Of a DNA stretch of 64,000 bases, positions 14,245-23,750 are shown in pieces; the stretch's first letter is position 1, and every line of letters starts with the position of its first letter. Both the position numbers and the translations under genes were made by a program. Location of the stretch: assembly GCF_003987095.1 (NCBI RefSeq), contig NZ_PIQA01000001.1, forward strand, positions 496,001 through 560,000, given 5' to 3'. The notes beneath the pieces are model-generated. The model had not been told where the DNA came from. It did not search any database and saw only the letters and a program-made list of their open reading frames with translations. Source of the stretch: Idiomarina piscisalsi (GTDB lineage Bacteria; Pseudomonadota; Gammaproteobacteria; Enterobacterales; Alteromonadaceae).

Positions 14245-17200
14245 ATGACTAAGCACAAACAAAGTTACATCGCACTTTGTACCTGCGCAGCACTAAGCAG
14301 CATTTCCTTTTCTGCTCAGACAGCACCAATTACCCCGCAAACCGCAGCTCAATCGATATCGCTTGCAGAACAACCTTTAAGCGCGTCATTACTTGATATA
14401 GCCGAGCAAACGGGCATTCAAGTTATATTTTCTCCTAACGTTGTTGACGGACTCAGTGCTGCGCCGCTCGAAGGTAATTTTGCACCTCAAGAGGCATTAG
14501 AAAGGCTACTAACAGGGACGGAGCTTGAGGTTATACGTCAGTCTGAGAATACATTTATTATTCAACGAAAAGTAGAAGAGCAAGCTCAACCCAGCCTTGA
14601 TCAAACAGATTCCATGGAAAAAATTACAGTTGTAGGTAGTAATATTAGAGGAGCCCAGGCCGCTGGCAGACTGCCGGTAACAATTCTCAATGAAGATGCC
14701 ATAACGAACACCGGAGCAGTGACCGGCGATGAATTACTACGTTCAGTGCCTCAAATAGGCGACATTAGCTTTAATAATGAGCGAGCTATTGGTGGCGTTA
14801 ATGACGCCCGTGGGGATGTTGCTTCCATCAATTTAAGAGGCATAGGTACTGGTAACACGCTCACCCTTTTGAACGGTCGCCGGTTAGTGTTGCACCCGGG
14901 AACCCAAACAGAAAACTTTGTTCCAGTCACAACCGTCAATTCGAACACTTTACCGGTATCCGGGCTACGCCGGTTGGAAGTACTAAGAGATGGAGCGTCT
15001 GCGCTTTATGGCACCGACGCCGTTGCTGGCGTTGTTAATTATGTTCTCAAAAAGGAAGTAACTCAGTCAGAATTAAAGCTAAACGCCGGTAATGCTGAAG
15101 GAACCTCAATGCAACAATACTTGGCAAGCGGCTCAACTGGTTTTTACTTTAATGATAACAAAAGTCATTTAAGTCTCTCATTCGCCTATTACACTCGAGA
15201 TGAAATTGGTGCTAACGAACGCTCTTATTCGGCAAGCGAAGATCGCCGTTTTAATGAGAGAGTCCCTACAGAGTTTATTGGCGATACACAATTAGATAAC
15301 CGCTCTCTTTCTAGTCCCTGGGCAATTTTTGACGGCGAAAACATTGGCCGCTTCCATATTCGCCCCGAGTCAATGGGTGAGTGTTTCCAGGTTATTTCTG
15401 AAGGCGTCTGTGCCGCGGAAGGGTCTATTCCACGAGAAATGCGTTACGATTCAGCACTTCAGGATCAAAGCATGACCTCTGCAGTTGACCGCATAAACTT
15501 ATTCGCTTACTACACCCACTCACTTAGCCCAAACCTCGAATTGTTCGGCGAAGCACTTTACTACGAGGCAATATCAAAACGTCGCAGAGAACAAAATGCA
15601 AATTTAACCGCACAGCGCTTTACCATTAGTGCAGATGCTGCATATAACCCGTTTGGCGAGACCGTTACATTACGCAATATTCGACCTATGGATGTCGGCC
15701 CACGAAGGATTGAAGTAGAAGATTCAAGCTACCGCCTGTTAACGGGACTGCGTGGTTACGCAAAAACCTGGGAGTGGGAATCAGCCTTGCTTTATTCCAG
15801 AGCGGATACTCTGGATACCGGTTATAACAGGATACGCGTCAGCGCATTACAGCAAGCAATAAACTCAACCGATCCAGAAGAGGCGTATAATCCATTTATT
15901 GGTGGGGACCCAAATAACCTAATCAGCGGAACCACTGCCTACAATGCGCCTGACGTCATAGCAAACTTAACCGACAACATAACCCGGGATAGCTCCACTG
16001 AACTTGCTCAATGGGACTTTAAACTATCAAACCCAACGCTTGCCAACTGGTATGCCGGAGACATTGGACTTGCAGCGGGAGTTGAGTATCGCTATGAGTC
16101 ATACGCTGACGACAGACATCCCCTTCTGGATGGCTCAACACCATTCTATGATCAGATAACGGGCGAACTGATGACAGACTCAGACGTTCTTGGAAGCAGC
16201 TCGACACCCGACGCACAAGGCAGTCGTAATGTATTCTCAGCCTATACTGAACTGCTTGTCCCCTTGCATGAAACATTCGATATGCAACTGGCGTTACGCT
16301 ATGAACGTTTTTCCGACGTTGGCAGCGTGACCAAGCCTAAACTGGCTCTAAGTTGGCTTCCTGTCGATTGGCTCCAATTGAGAGCTTCTTATTCTGGTGG
16401 TTTCAGAGCCCCCAATCTGCCTCAGGTCGTCGAAGAAAGTGTCTCGCGTACAAACAGTCGAACCGACCCTGTCATAGACGATAGATACAGCATAACTGAG
16501 GTACGAGGCGGTAACAGCGAACTCAGCCCGGAAGATGATGAAATATACAATTTCGGTATTGCTATTACTCCATTCGAAAACTTCCTCATTACTGTCGACA
16601 GATGGCGCATTGAGCAAGAAGGTGTCGTGGGTATTCTAAATAGTCAAACTCACCTGCTTTACGATTCGTTGCTTCGTTCTCAAGGTGACTCAAATCCAGC
16701 AGTTATTCGCAACGACGAATTAGAAGTCGTTTATGTTAATAATCAATACGACAACCTTGAAGTTAGAGAAATTTCCGGAACGGATATTAGTGTTAGTTAT
16801 CAGGTGAACAGTGATAATTACGGCCTTTTTGACTTCTCTATAAATGCTGCCCATTTACGTAAATTTATGCAAACCCCGGACCCTATCAGTGCCATTGTTC
16901 TGGAGGCTCAGGAAAATGGGAACCCTGCTGTACCCATTGACATACCTGTTGTTGGCGCTGGTGACTTAAGGCAAATGAACGGTAACCCCAAGTGGCGTGC
17001 GTTCACTCGCCTCGATTGGGACCTGGGGAACTGGGGTGCCGGCATTCGAGTCAACTATATTGACGACTTTTACGAAACCAGCGTGACTACATCTGAAGGA
17101 GATATGATGCCGATAGACAGTTGGACCACAACCGACATTTATCTCGACTACCACTTCAGTCAAAGATCTCTCGACGGGCTCAGTATCCGATTAGGCGCCC

Positions 17201-17313
17201 GCAACATAGCCAACAAGAAACCGCCTATTGCCGATGAAAGCTTTGGTTATTTCTCAGACGTCCATTCAAATCGCGGGCGTTATACTTACGCAACGTTGTC
17301 CTGGGCCTTTTAG
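14245..17313 (+). CDS. TonB-dependent outer-membrane receptor with STN signalling domain
   Basis: A 1022-residue protein: signal peptide (about 1-27), STN domain (about 45-100, SLLDIAEQTGIQVIFSPNVV) that contacts FecR in the periplasm, a TonB-box-like EKITVVGS near 127-134, plug domain (LLRSVPQIGD, LNGRRLVLHPG, LEVLRDGASALYGTDAVAGV), and a beta-barrel ending in YTYATLSWAF with terminal Phe. Imports a substrate through the outer membrane using TonB energy and signals to the ECF sigma factor. The carboxypeptidase gene eight bases downstream suggests peptide-derived substrates and not iron; that is inference. Length and barrel features match the peptide/oligosaccharide class of receptors in this order. 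Confidence 0.93.
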   Translation: MTKHKQSYIALCTCAALSSISFSAQTAPITPQTAAQSISLAEQPLSASLLDIAEQTGIQVIFSPNVVDGLSAAPLEGNFAPQEALERLLTGTELEVIRQSENTFIIQRKVEEQAQPSLDQTDSMEKITVVGSNIRGAQAAGRLPVTILNEDAITNTGAVTGDELLRSVPQIGDISFNNERAIGGVNDARGDVASINLRGIGTGNTLTLLNGRRLVLHPGTQTENFVPVTTVNSNTLPVSGLRRLEVLRDGASALYGTDAVAGVVNYVLKKEVTQSELKLNAGNAEGTSMQQYLASGSTGFYFNDNKSHLSLSFAYYTRDEIGANERSYSASEDRRFNERVPTEFIGDTQLDNRSLSSPWAIFDGENIGRFHIRPESMGECFQVISEGVCAAEGSIPREMRYDSALQDQSMTSAVDRINLFAYYTHSLSPNLELFGEALYYEAISKRRREQNANLTAQRFTISADAAYNPFGETVTLRNIRPMDVGPRRIEVEDSSYRLLTGLRGYAKTWEWESALLYSRADTLDTGYNRIRVSALQQAINSTDPEEAYNPFIGGDPNNLISGTTAYNAPDVIANLTDNITRDSSTELAQWDFKLSNPTLANWYAGDIGLAAGVEYRYESYADDRHPLLDGSTPFYDQITGELMTDSDVLGSSSTPDAQGSRNVFSAYTELLVPLHETFDMQLALRYERFSDVGSVTKPKLALSWLPVDWLQLRASYSGGFRAPNLPQVVEESVSRTNSRTDPVIDDRYSITEVRGGNSELSPEDDEIYNFGIAITPFENFLITVDRWRIEQEGVVGILNSQTHLLYDSLLRSQGDSNPAVIRNDELEVVYVNNQYDNLEVREISGTDISVSYQVNSDNYGLFDFSINAAHLRKFMQTPDPISAIVLEAQENGNPAVPIDIPVVGAGDLRQMNGNPKWRAFTRLDWDLGNWGAGIRVNYIDDFYETSVTTSEGDMMPIDSWTTTDIYLDYHFSQRSLDGLSIRLGARNIANKKPPIADESFGYFSDVHSNRGRYTYATLSWAF

Positions 17314-17321
17314 AGGACTAA

Positions 17322-18497
17322 ATGCTCTCTTTAGCCAGCGTTGCGTTATTTAGCCAGTTAACGCTTCAGCAGCCTCAGGAGGACAAACCTAGGAATCCTG
17401 ACGGCTGCTCATTCGAGCAAGTCGAGTTTACGACTGACTTTGCTGCGGGACGTTTACATCATTGTGAGCGAGAGCAGGAAGGTCAATTTAAGCTCTATTT
17501 AAAGCCAGAAAAGGAAGATATAAACCCTAGCCCCTGGTACGCATTTGCCGTTGAAAACCTGGCAAATGAGAGTAAGACCTTTACGATTACTTTGTTTGCT
17601 GACAAAGGTATTTCAAGGTACAAGCCCAAACGCAGCAGTATCGGCGAAGATATGTGGCACCCGGTCCCTTTCTCAGAAGGCGATGGTTGGTTAAAGTTTA
17701 AAGTCACTCTGCCAGCAAAAGAAAAAGAAATTATTGCCGGACAGGAAATTATCGATAACGTCCATTATATAGAATGGCTAAGTAGTTTAATTAAAGAGCC
17801 TGAACGCTCAAAGGTTATCTCTCTGGGGGTATCAAGCGAAGGAAGAAACCTGGCAGCATTAGAGCATACGGTTACTTCAAGTAATAAATGGCTGATACTG
17901 ATTGGCCGTCAACATCCACCAGAAGTGACTGGCGCAATTGCTCTTCTCCATTTTGGTGAGTTGCTATTTAGTGATGAAAAATACGTTTCTGACTTTCGTA
18001 AGCAATACAACATTTTACTCGTCCCTAATATGAATCCCGATGGAGTTTATCACGGCAATTGGCGCTTAACCGCTGCTGGTGTTGATATGAACAGGGACTG
18101 GAAGAACCAAACTCTGCCTGAAACCCAAGCCCTGGCTAAATACCTAACAAAGTTAACTAACGACGGCGGTCGCATTGAGTTTGCCATTGACTTTCACTCT
18201 ACTCATCGCAATGTTTTTTATACGATACCTAAAGACTACGAACCCCGCTCTGGTGTGCCCTTAAGAAACCCTCAGCGAGTATATAACTGGATTGAAGAAA
18301 TCGCTGAGATGGTCGACTCTGTGGAGCTTGAATATCAGCCGGGTGCACACCCTGACAGCGGTGTTTTTAAGCAGTTCATCACTGATAAGTTCGCGGCTCA
18401 TGCAGTCACTTACGAAGTCAGCGACAGCGAAGATCGTGACAATATTAAACGCGTTGCTGAAGCAGCCTTAATTTCCTTAATTAACCGCTTAAATTAA
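17322..18497 (+). CDS. M14-family zinc carboxypeptidase
   Basis: A 391-residue predicted exported peptidase. After a short hydrophobic N-terminus comes a beta-sandwich domain (residues about 20-140) and then the M14 catalytic domain: zinc ligands HPPE (about 198-201), MNPDGVYHGNWR and VDMNRDW for substrate binding, the third zinc ligand in DFHSTH (about 290), and the catalytic glutamate in TYEVSD (about 364). The domain order is like that of cytosolic carboxypeptidase-like M14 proteins. Start follows GAGGACTAA eight bases after the receptor stop, so it is cotranscribed with the receptor and probably trims peptides for or after uptake. Confidence 0.9.
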   Translation: MLSLASVALFSQLTLQQPQEDKPRNPDGCSFEQVEFTTDFAAGRLHHCEREQEGQFKLYLKPEKEDINPSPWYAFAVENLANESKTFTITLFADKGISRYKPKRSSIGEDMWHPVPFSEGDGWLKFKVTLPAKEKEIIAGQEIIDNVHYIEWLSSLIKEPERSKVISLGVSSEGRNLAALEHTVTSSNKWLILIGRQHPPEVTGAIALLHFGELLFSDEKYVSDFRKQYNILLVPNMNPDGVYHGNWRLTAAGVDMNRDWKNQTLPETQALAKYLTKLTNDGGRIEFAIDFHSTHRNVFYTIPKDYEPRSGVPLRNPQRVYNWIEEIAEMVDSVELEYQPGAHPDSGVFKQFITDKFAAHAVTYEVSDSEDRDNIKRVAEAALISLINRLN

Positions 18498-18598
18498 AGG
18501 TTTCGTAAAAGCCATTGAAGCTTTTATCGAGCGGCTCTAACTTTATTCATAACAACGGAAACACGTTGTATTTAGCAACCAACCACTAAGGAAGTATC

Positions 18599-19207
18599 AT
18601 GAAAAAGACAATTATTGCTCTGGCCTTAATTGGAACATCAACAGGCGCTTTAGCTGATTCTCCTAACTGGGATAAAATTCAGGCCACTTATATCGAAACA
18701 GATATCGAAACACCGCTTGATGAAGACATTTCTATGGATGGTTACGCCGTATCGGGCTCTCTTTCGCTTAGTGACTCCGTTTTTGTTCTGGCGAACTTCG
18801 ACTCAGTAGGTGATGAATCAGACTTTGGTGATGTTGACTTGGACTCTCTGAATGCTGGTCTAGGCTTTAACCATGGCATTACCGACTCTACTGATATCTT
18901 CGCGACCGTAACGTATGAGAAAATAGAGCTTGTTGGTTCTATTGATGCTATTGGTTCAGAGTCATTTGACGAGTCCGGCTACGGTGCTGGTGTTGGTATC
19001 CGTTCTATGGTAACCGACTTCTTTGAGCTATCTGTCAAAGCGGACTACCTGGATATTGACGATGAAAACGCCATTCGCTATGACGCTTCAGCATTTTTTC
19101 ATTTAACCAAGAACTTGTCACTTGGTGTTGGTTACAAACTGTATGACTTAGATGAAATAGATCAAGACATCGATACCTTGGGAGCAAGCGTTCGTTATAG
19201 CTTTTAA
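18599..19207 (+). CDS. Small outer-membrane beta-barrel protein
   Basis: A 202-residue protein with signal peptide MKKTIIALALIGTSTGALA and alternating amphipathic strands (YAVSGSLSLSDSVFVLANFD, LGVGYKLYDL) ending in ASVRYSF, the terminal Phe signal of outer-membrane barrels. About eight strands are expected, as in OmpX/OmpA-like barrels. The loops are rich in Asp/Glu, consistent with a halophile. ATG follows AAGGAAG. Single gene with its own terminator; function unknown. Confidence 0.8.
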   Translation: MKKTIIALALIGTSTGALADSPNWDKIQATYIETDIETPLDEDISMDGYAVSGSLSLSDSVFVLANFDSVGDESDFGDVDLDSLNAGLGFNHGITDSTDIFATVTYEKIELVGSIDAIGSESFDESGYGAGVGIRSMVTDFFELSVKADYLDIDDENAIRYDASAFFHLTKNLSLGVGYKLYDLDEIDQDIDTLGASVRYSF

Positions 19208-19216
19208 CGCACCTTT

Positions 19217-19250
19217 AAGCTGGTGTATAAAAAGTTATACGCCAGCTTTC
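19217..19250 (+). terminator. Rho-independent terminator after the barrel gene
   Basis: AAGCTGGTGTATAA (19217-19230), loop AAAG, TTATACGCCAGCTT (19235-19248), followed by TCTCTTCCTCTT. The 14-base stem is nearly perfect; the T-tract is interrupted. Confidence 0.75.
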
Positions 19251-19406
19251 TCTTCCTCTTCTGCACTTTTTTGAAAAACAATTCTAATTTTTTACCGATC
19301 TAACTTTAAGAAATCGCCGTAGCTTCCTATACTCTACACGTGAATTTAAAATTAGCTTTAAATTCAAATGCGTATCAGCGCCTATTTTTAATAAAGGGGA
19401 AGCTAA

Positions 19407-21101
19407 ATGACCAAAAAAGAAGAAGAGGTACTGCGCGGCGACAAGGATTTAGAACGCGAGCGTCAAGCAGATGATCCCATGATTCCCGATGGTGAAGTTA
19501 ACCCCATCAATACAGACTATCAGGTAGGACAAGACAACGTTGTCATGAAAATAGGTCCATTTGGACTCGATTTTCATAACCGCGTTTTTGCTATTTCGGG
19601 CTTAGCCATTGTGGCTTTCGTATTCATTACGTTAGCTTTTCAAAATCAGGCTGGCCCAATATTTACGAATACCAAAGATTGGTTAACGGCTAACTTAGAT
19701 TGGTTCTTTATTAGCGCCGCTAACATCTTTGTTATTTTGTGTCTGGTATTGGTAGTTTCACCGCTAGGCAAAGTTCGGATAGGGGGCACAGAAGCCAAAC
19801 CTGACTTTTCCTATCTCGGCTGGTTTTCAATGCTGTTCGCAGCCGGCATGGGTATTGGTTTAATGTTCTATGGCGTTTCAGAGCCCATAACTCACTTCAG
19901 TACAGCCTTAGGAGGCACTGAAACCGGATCTGACGGGCTTCGTACCGATTGGGCTCCACTTGGTGGCGCAGAGGGTGACGAGGCGAAAGCGGTTGCTTTA
20001 GGTATGGCTGCAACAATATTCCACTGGGCACTGCACCCGTGGGCTATTTACGCGGTTCTGGCTTTAGGTCTTGCTATTTTTTCTTTCAACAAAGGTTTAC
20101 CTTTAACCATTCGCTCTATTTTCTACCCTATTCTGGGTGAGCGAGTTTGGGGCTGGCCAGGCCACATCATCGATATTGTTGCTATTTTGGCAACTCTGTT
20201 CGGCTTAGCTACATCGTTAGGTTTAGGCGCGTCGCAGGCAGCCTCAGGCTTTAACTTCCTGTTTGGCTGGGACGAAGGTAATACAACACAGGTATTGTTG
20301 GTCATTGGTATCACTGCCGTTGCTTTAGTGTCAGTACTCGCCGGTCTTGAGTCAGGTGTACAGCGCTTATCTCAAATCAACATGACATTGGCAGCACTAT
20401 TAATGCTGTTCGTTATCATTGTTGGGCCTACTGTCGCAATTCTGACAGGCTTCGTTGACAACCTTTACAATTACATTGTGAACTTACCTGCTCTGTCTAA
20501 TCCAGTTGGACGAGAAGACTTAAACTATTCACAAGGCTGGACCTCATTTTACTGGGCTTGGTGGATAGCGTGGTCACCGTTTGTCGGTATGTTCATTGCC
20601 CGCGTTTCGCGTGGTCGCACAGTACGTGAGTTCTTGGTTTCAGTATTGCTGATTCCCTCACTCGCCTGTGTATTCTGGATGAGCGTTTTCGGCACAGCCG
20701 CTATTGAGCAGTTCCTGGCTGGCGCAGAAGAAGTTGCTAACGTCGACCTGTCATTGCAGCTATTTGTGATGTTAGAAGGTTTACCTTGGACAAGCATTAC
20801 CTCATTCATCGGCATTATACTAGTTATGGTGTTCTTCATTACATCGTCTGACTCTGGTTCGTTGGTTATTGATACCATCAGTGCAGGTGGTAAAGTCGAA
20901 GCACCTGTACCACAACGTGTATTCTGGTGCACCTTTGAGGGGCTCGTTGCAATTGCCTTGATACTTGGCGGCGGCTTAGTGGCTCTGCAAGCCATGGCAG
21001 TATCAGCAGGCCTACCGTTTACTATTGTGCTATTAGCAGCATCCGTGGCTTTAGTCCAAGGCTTGCGCTCTGAGCCAAGAGTTGGTAAAACCACAAAATA
21101 A
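19407..21101 (+). CDS. BCCT-family betaine/choline transporter
   Basis: A 564-residue inner-membrane protein with twelve hydrophobic segments. Family marks: glycine-rich GMGIGLMFYGVSEP, HWALHPWAIYA, and the signature WWIAWSPFVGMFIARVSRGR. BCCT carriers import glycine betaine, choline, carnitine or related solutes with sodium or protons; in marine bacteria this usually serves osmoprotection. The 60-residue hydrophilic N-terminus is highly charged; the C-terminal tail is short, so direct osmosensing by a long tail (as in BetP) is unlikely. The downstream cNMP/CBS/DUF294 gene follows a terminator. Confidence 0.95.
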   Translation: MTKKEEEVLRGDKDLERERQADDPMIPDGEVNPINTDYQVGQDNVVMKIGPFGLDFHNRVFAISGLAIVAFVFITLAFQNQAGPIFTNTKDWLTANLDWFFISAANIFVILCLVLVVSPLGKVRIGGTEAKPDFSYLGWFSMLFAAGMGIGLMFYGVSEPITHFSTALGGTETGSDGLRTDWAPLGGAEGDEAKAVALGMAATIFHWALHPWAIYAVLALGLAIFSFNKGLPLTIRSIFYPILGERVWGWPGHIIDIVAILATLFGLATSLGLGASQAASGFNFLFGWDEGNTTQVLLVIGITAVALVSVLAGLESGVQRLSQINMTLAALLMLFVIIVGPTVAILTGFVDNLYNYIVNLPALSNPVGREDLNYSQGWTSFYWAWWIAWSPFVGMFIARVSRGRTVREFLVSVLLIPSLACVFWMSVFGTAAIEQFLAGAEEVANVDLSLQLFVMLEGLPWTSITSFIGIILVMVFFITSSDSGSLVIDTISAGGKVEAPVPQRVFWCTFEGLVAIALILGGGLVALQAMAVSAGLPFTIVLLAASVALVQGLRSEPRVGKTTK

Positions 21102-21109
21102 CCGACCAC

Positions 21110-21142
21110 GAGCGACACCTCTGGGTGTCGCTCATCTTTTTT
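21110..21142 (+). terminator. Terminator between transporter and DUF294 gene
   Basis: GAGCGACACC (21110-21119) pairs with GGTGTCGCTC (21124-21133), loop TCTG, followed by ATCTTTTTT. Only 12 bases separate it from the next start codon, so the DUF294 gene either has readthrough expression or a promoter inside the hairpin region. Confidence 0.85.
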
Positions 21143-21153
21143 AAGGTGCTTAT

Positions 21154-23010
21154 ATGGAAGCTGAGCACGTCGAAATTCTGAACTTCTTACGCAAGTACTC
21201 TCCTTTTAACGAGTTACCTGAAGAAGAGCTTCAAATAGCGGCACGAAATACCTCTGTAGCTTACTTCAAAGCCGGCACTCAAATTCTTGAGTTCAACCAG
21301 CATATTGATGCACTCCATGTTGTCAGAAGTGGCTCAATTGAGACTTATCACAAAGACGGATCACTGTTTAACCGATTAGATGAAGGTGGCTTTTTCGGTG
21401 AAGCTGGCCTGCTCCGCAAAGGCCGCGTACGCTTTCCGGTTAAAACCATTGAAGATACACTGCTGTATTACATTCCCGGCGACTTATTTAATCGCTTTTA
21501 TGACGAGTACGATGCCTTTGCCGACGCTGTTGAAGTTGAAGAGCAGCGCCGTGTCAGTCATGCGGTAAAAGAACATGAGAGTCGTAACCGAACATTATCA
21601 GCCCGAGTTGAGACTTTAATTACACGCGAGCCTATTGCTATTAATAAAAGTGCTTCAATACGCGAAGCTGCTTGTCTAATGACGGACGAGAAAGTGTCAT
21701 CATTACTCATTTATGACGACGAAAAGCGTGATATTCCTGCGGGGATAATCACCGACAAAGATTTGCGTAAACGCGTACTAGCGGTCGACAAAGACGCCTC
21801 CGACCCAGTCGCCGATATTATGTCTGAGAACCTGGTGTTCGTGCAGCACAACAATCGAGTGTTTGAAGCATTTCTAACTATGCTGCGCACCAACTTGCAC
21901 CATTTGCCAGTACTGCGCCAATCCAAAGTTACTGGCGTTATAGCGTTGTCGGACGTTGCCCGTCATGAGTCACAAAGCAGCTTATACATTGTTTCCAGTA
22001 TTTTTAAACAAACCAGTATTGAAGAGCTTTCACAGTTAGTCCCTGACGTACATAAAAGCTTTGTGCGTATGGTTGAAGAAGACGCTAATTCACGCATTAT
22101 TGGCTCCGCTATGGCGACTATTGGTCGTAGCTTTAAACAGCGACTACTGGAGTTAGCCGAGGAGAAATACGGACCACCACCAGTGCCCTACTGTTTCTTA
22201 GCACTGGGTTCTATGGCTAGAGACGAGCAAACCGTGGTGACCGACCAGGACAACGCAATGGTGCTCGATGACAGCTTTGACCCTAAACTACATGATGAAT
22301 ATTTCTTAAATATCGCGCAATTTGTTTCCGATGGTCTAAACGCCTGTGGTTATACCTATTGCACCGGCGATATTATGGCGACGAACCCTAATTGGCGTCA
22401 GCCGCTATCGAAATGGAAAAAATATTTCACCGACTGGATAGAGAATCCATCACCTGAAAAGCTTCTGCATTCGTCCATTTTCTTTGACTTAGACGGTGTT
22501 AGTGGTGAAATGCGCTTTGCCAAAGAGCTCAACCAGCTCATTCGTAAAAAAGCGCCTAAGCATAAGCGCTTTCTGGGCTCTATGGCACGTAACGCGTTAA
22601 ATCGTACGCCACCACTCGGTTTTTTCAAAGATTTTGTCATGGAAAAAGACGGCAAACATCGGGACAGCATTAACACAAAACGCCGTGGTACCGGTCCTGT
22701 CGCCGACTTAATTCGTGTGCATGCTTTAGCTATTGGAGCACAACGACAAAACTCATTCGCCCGCCTCGAGGAAATTATTGACGCTAATATATTGCCGAAA
22801 GGCCGTGGTCCCGACTTACGCGATGCGCTGGAATTGATTTCTATGGTGCGCATTCGTCACCAGGCTCTGGCTTTAGAGGCCGGCGATACTCCCGATAACA
22901 ACGTAGCGCCCGAGGACTTGTCCGACTTCGAGCGTAAACATTTGAAAGACGCCTTCCAAATTCTCAGTAATGCGCAGAAATACCTGCGTTACAAATATTC
23001 TGGAGGCTAA
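21154..23010 (+). CDS. cNMP-binding, CBS-pair, DUF294 nucleotidyltransferase-like protein
   Basis: A 618-residue cytoplasmic protein. N-terminal cyclic-nucleotide-binding fold (about 10-125, HVVRSGSIETYHKDG, GGFFGEAGLL), two CBS motifs (about 150-275), then the DUF294 nucleotidyltransferase-like domain with GSMARDEQTVVTDQDNAMV near 352-370, having the G-S...D-x-D pattern of the polymerase-beta superfamily, and a C-terminal helical substrate-binding domain. By analogy with GlnD-type domains it could modify a partner in response to nucleotides. It is followed directly by an exonuclease gene, a pairing seen in many gammaproteobacteria. Target unknown. Confidence 0.9.
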   Translation: MEAEHVEILNFLRKYSPFNELPEEELQIAARNTSVAYFKAGTQILEFNQHIDALHVVRSGSIETYHKDGSLFNRLDEGGFFGEAGLLRKGRVRFPVKTIEDTLLYYIPGDLFNRFYDEYDAFADAVEVEEQRRVSHAVKEHESRNRTLSARVETLITREPIAINKSASIREAACLMTDEKVSSLLIYDDEKRDIPAGIITDKDLRKRVLAVDKDASDPVADIMSENLVFVQHNNRVFEAFLTMLRTNLHHLPVLRQSKVTGVIALSDVARHESQSSLYIVSSIFKQTSIEELSQLVPDVHKSFVRMVEEDANSRIIGSAMATIGRSFKQRLLELAEEKYGPPPVPYCFLALGSMARDEQTVVTDQDNAMVLDDSFDPKLHDEYFLNIAQFVSDGLNACGYTYCTGDIMATNPNWRQPLSKWKKYFTDWIENPSPEKLLHSSIFFDLDGVSGEMRFAKELNQLIRKKAPKHKRFLGSMARNALNRTPPLGFFKDFVMEKDGKHRDSINTKRRGTGPVADLIRVHALAIGAQRQNSFARLEEIIDANILPKGRGPDLRDALELISMVRIRHQALALEAGDTPDNNVAPEDLSDFERKHLKDAFQILSNAQKYLRYKYSGG

Positions 23011-23012
23011 TT

Positions 23013-23750
23013 GTGCTGTATTTGCCACCAGACGCTGAAAACAAACAACAAAAAAGCACTATTGACTGGCCAAAACGTTTCCAGGAACTTGCAAAAGCAG
23101 CAAAATACCCGCCTCTCAAACGTTATTACGAAGCCGGTATTGCCAATGCGGAGACCGCTATTGAAGAAGTGCCAATGGTTGCTGTCGACTTTGAAACTAC
23201 TGGTATGAATCCAGACAAACACGGAATTATCAGCATCGCTGTGGTACCTATGACACTCAGTCGAATAGACATGAGCAAAGCACAACAGTGGGTAGTAAAG
23301 CCCCGGCGCTTGTTAACCGAAGAGTCTGTCACTATTCATGGCATAACGCACAGCGAGATAGAACAAGCGCCTGACTTAGCTGACGTTATTGATCCGCTTC
23401 TGGAGGCTGTTGCTGGTAAAGTTTGGATTGTCCATTACAACGGTATCGAGCGCCCTTTTTTGCAAGGCGGCTTTGAAGAGCGTTTGAACGAAACCATCCA
23501 CTTCCCACTCATAGATACCATGGAAATTGAGGCACGCTTTCATCGCCAAAAACGCAGTTTGTGGGATAAGTTAACCGGCAAAAAGCCTGTTTCTATCCGT
23601 TTGGCTGACAGCCGGGAGCGTTACAATCTGCCTTTTTACGCCCCCCACGACGCCATGACCGACGCTCTTGCCTGCGGCGAGCTTCTTCAAGCACAGGTTG
23701 CCCACCACTTTGCTGCTGAAACCGCCATTAGCGATATTTGGTTGCCTTAG
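23013..23750 (+). CDS. DnaQ-like DEDDh 3'-5' exonuclease
   Basis: A 245-residue protein of the DnaQ/PolC exonuclease fold. The catalytic residues are visible: D-x-E in AVDFETTGMNP (near 63-73), HYNGIERPFL in the second motif, and HDAMTDALAC near the C-terminus with the catalytic His and Asp. GTG start two bases after the DUF294 stop, with GGAGG in front, so the two are cotranscribed. It is longer at the N-terminus than proofreading subunits. Substrate (DNA or RNA) cannot be told. Confidence 0.9.
   Translation: MLYLPPDAENKQQKSTIDWPKRFQELAKAAKYPPLKRYYEAGIANAETAIEEVPMVAVDFETTGMNPDKHGIISIAVVPMTLSRIDMSKAQQWVVKPRRLLTEESVTIHGITHSEIEQAPDLADVIDPLLEAVAGKVWIVHYNGIERPFLQGGFEERLNETIHFPLIDTMEIEARFHRQKRSLWDKLTGKKPVSIRLADSRERYNLPFYAPHDAMTDALACGELLQAQVAHHFAAETAISDIWLP

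Noticed and set aside
20549-21118. Long minus-strand ORF opposite the BCCT gene
   Set aside because: Shadow frame: low-complexity Thr/Ser/Pro-rich translation opposite a well-supported gene. The same holds for the antisense frames in acnD, prpF and dapE.
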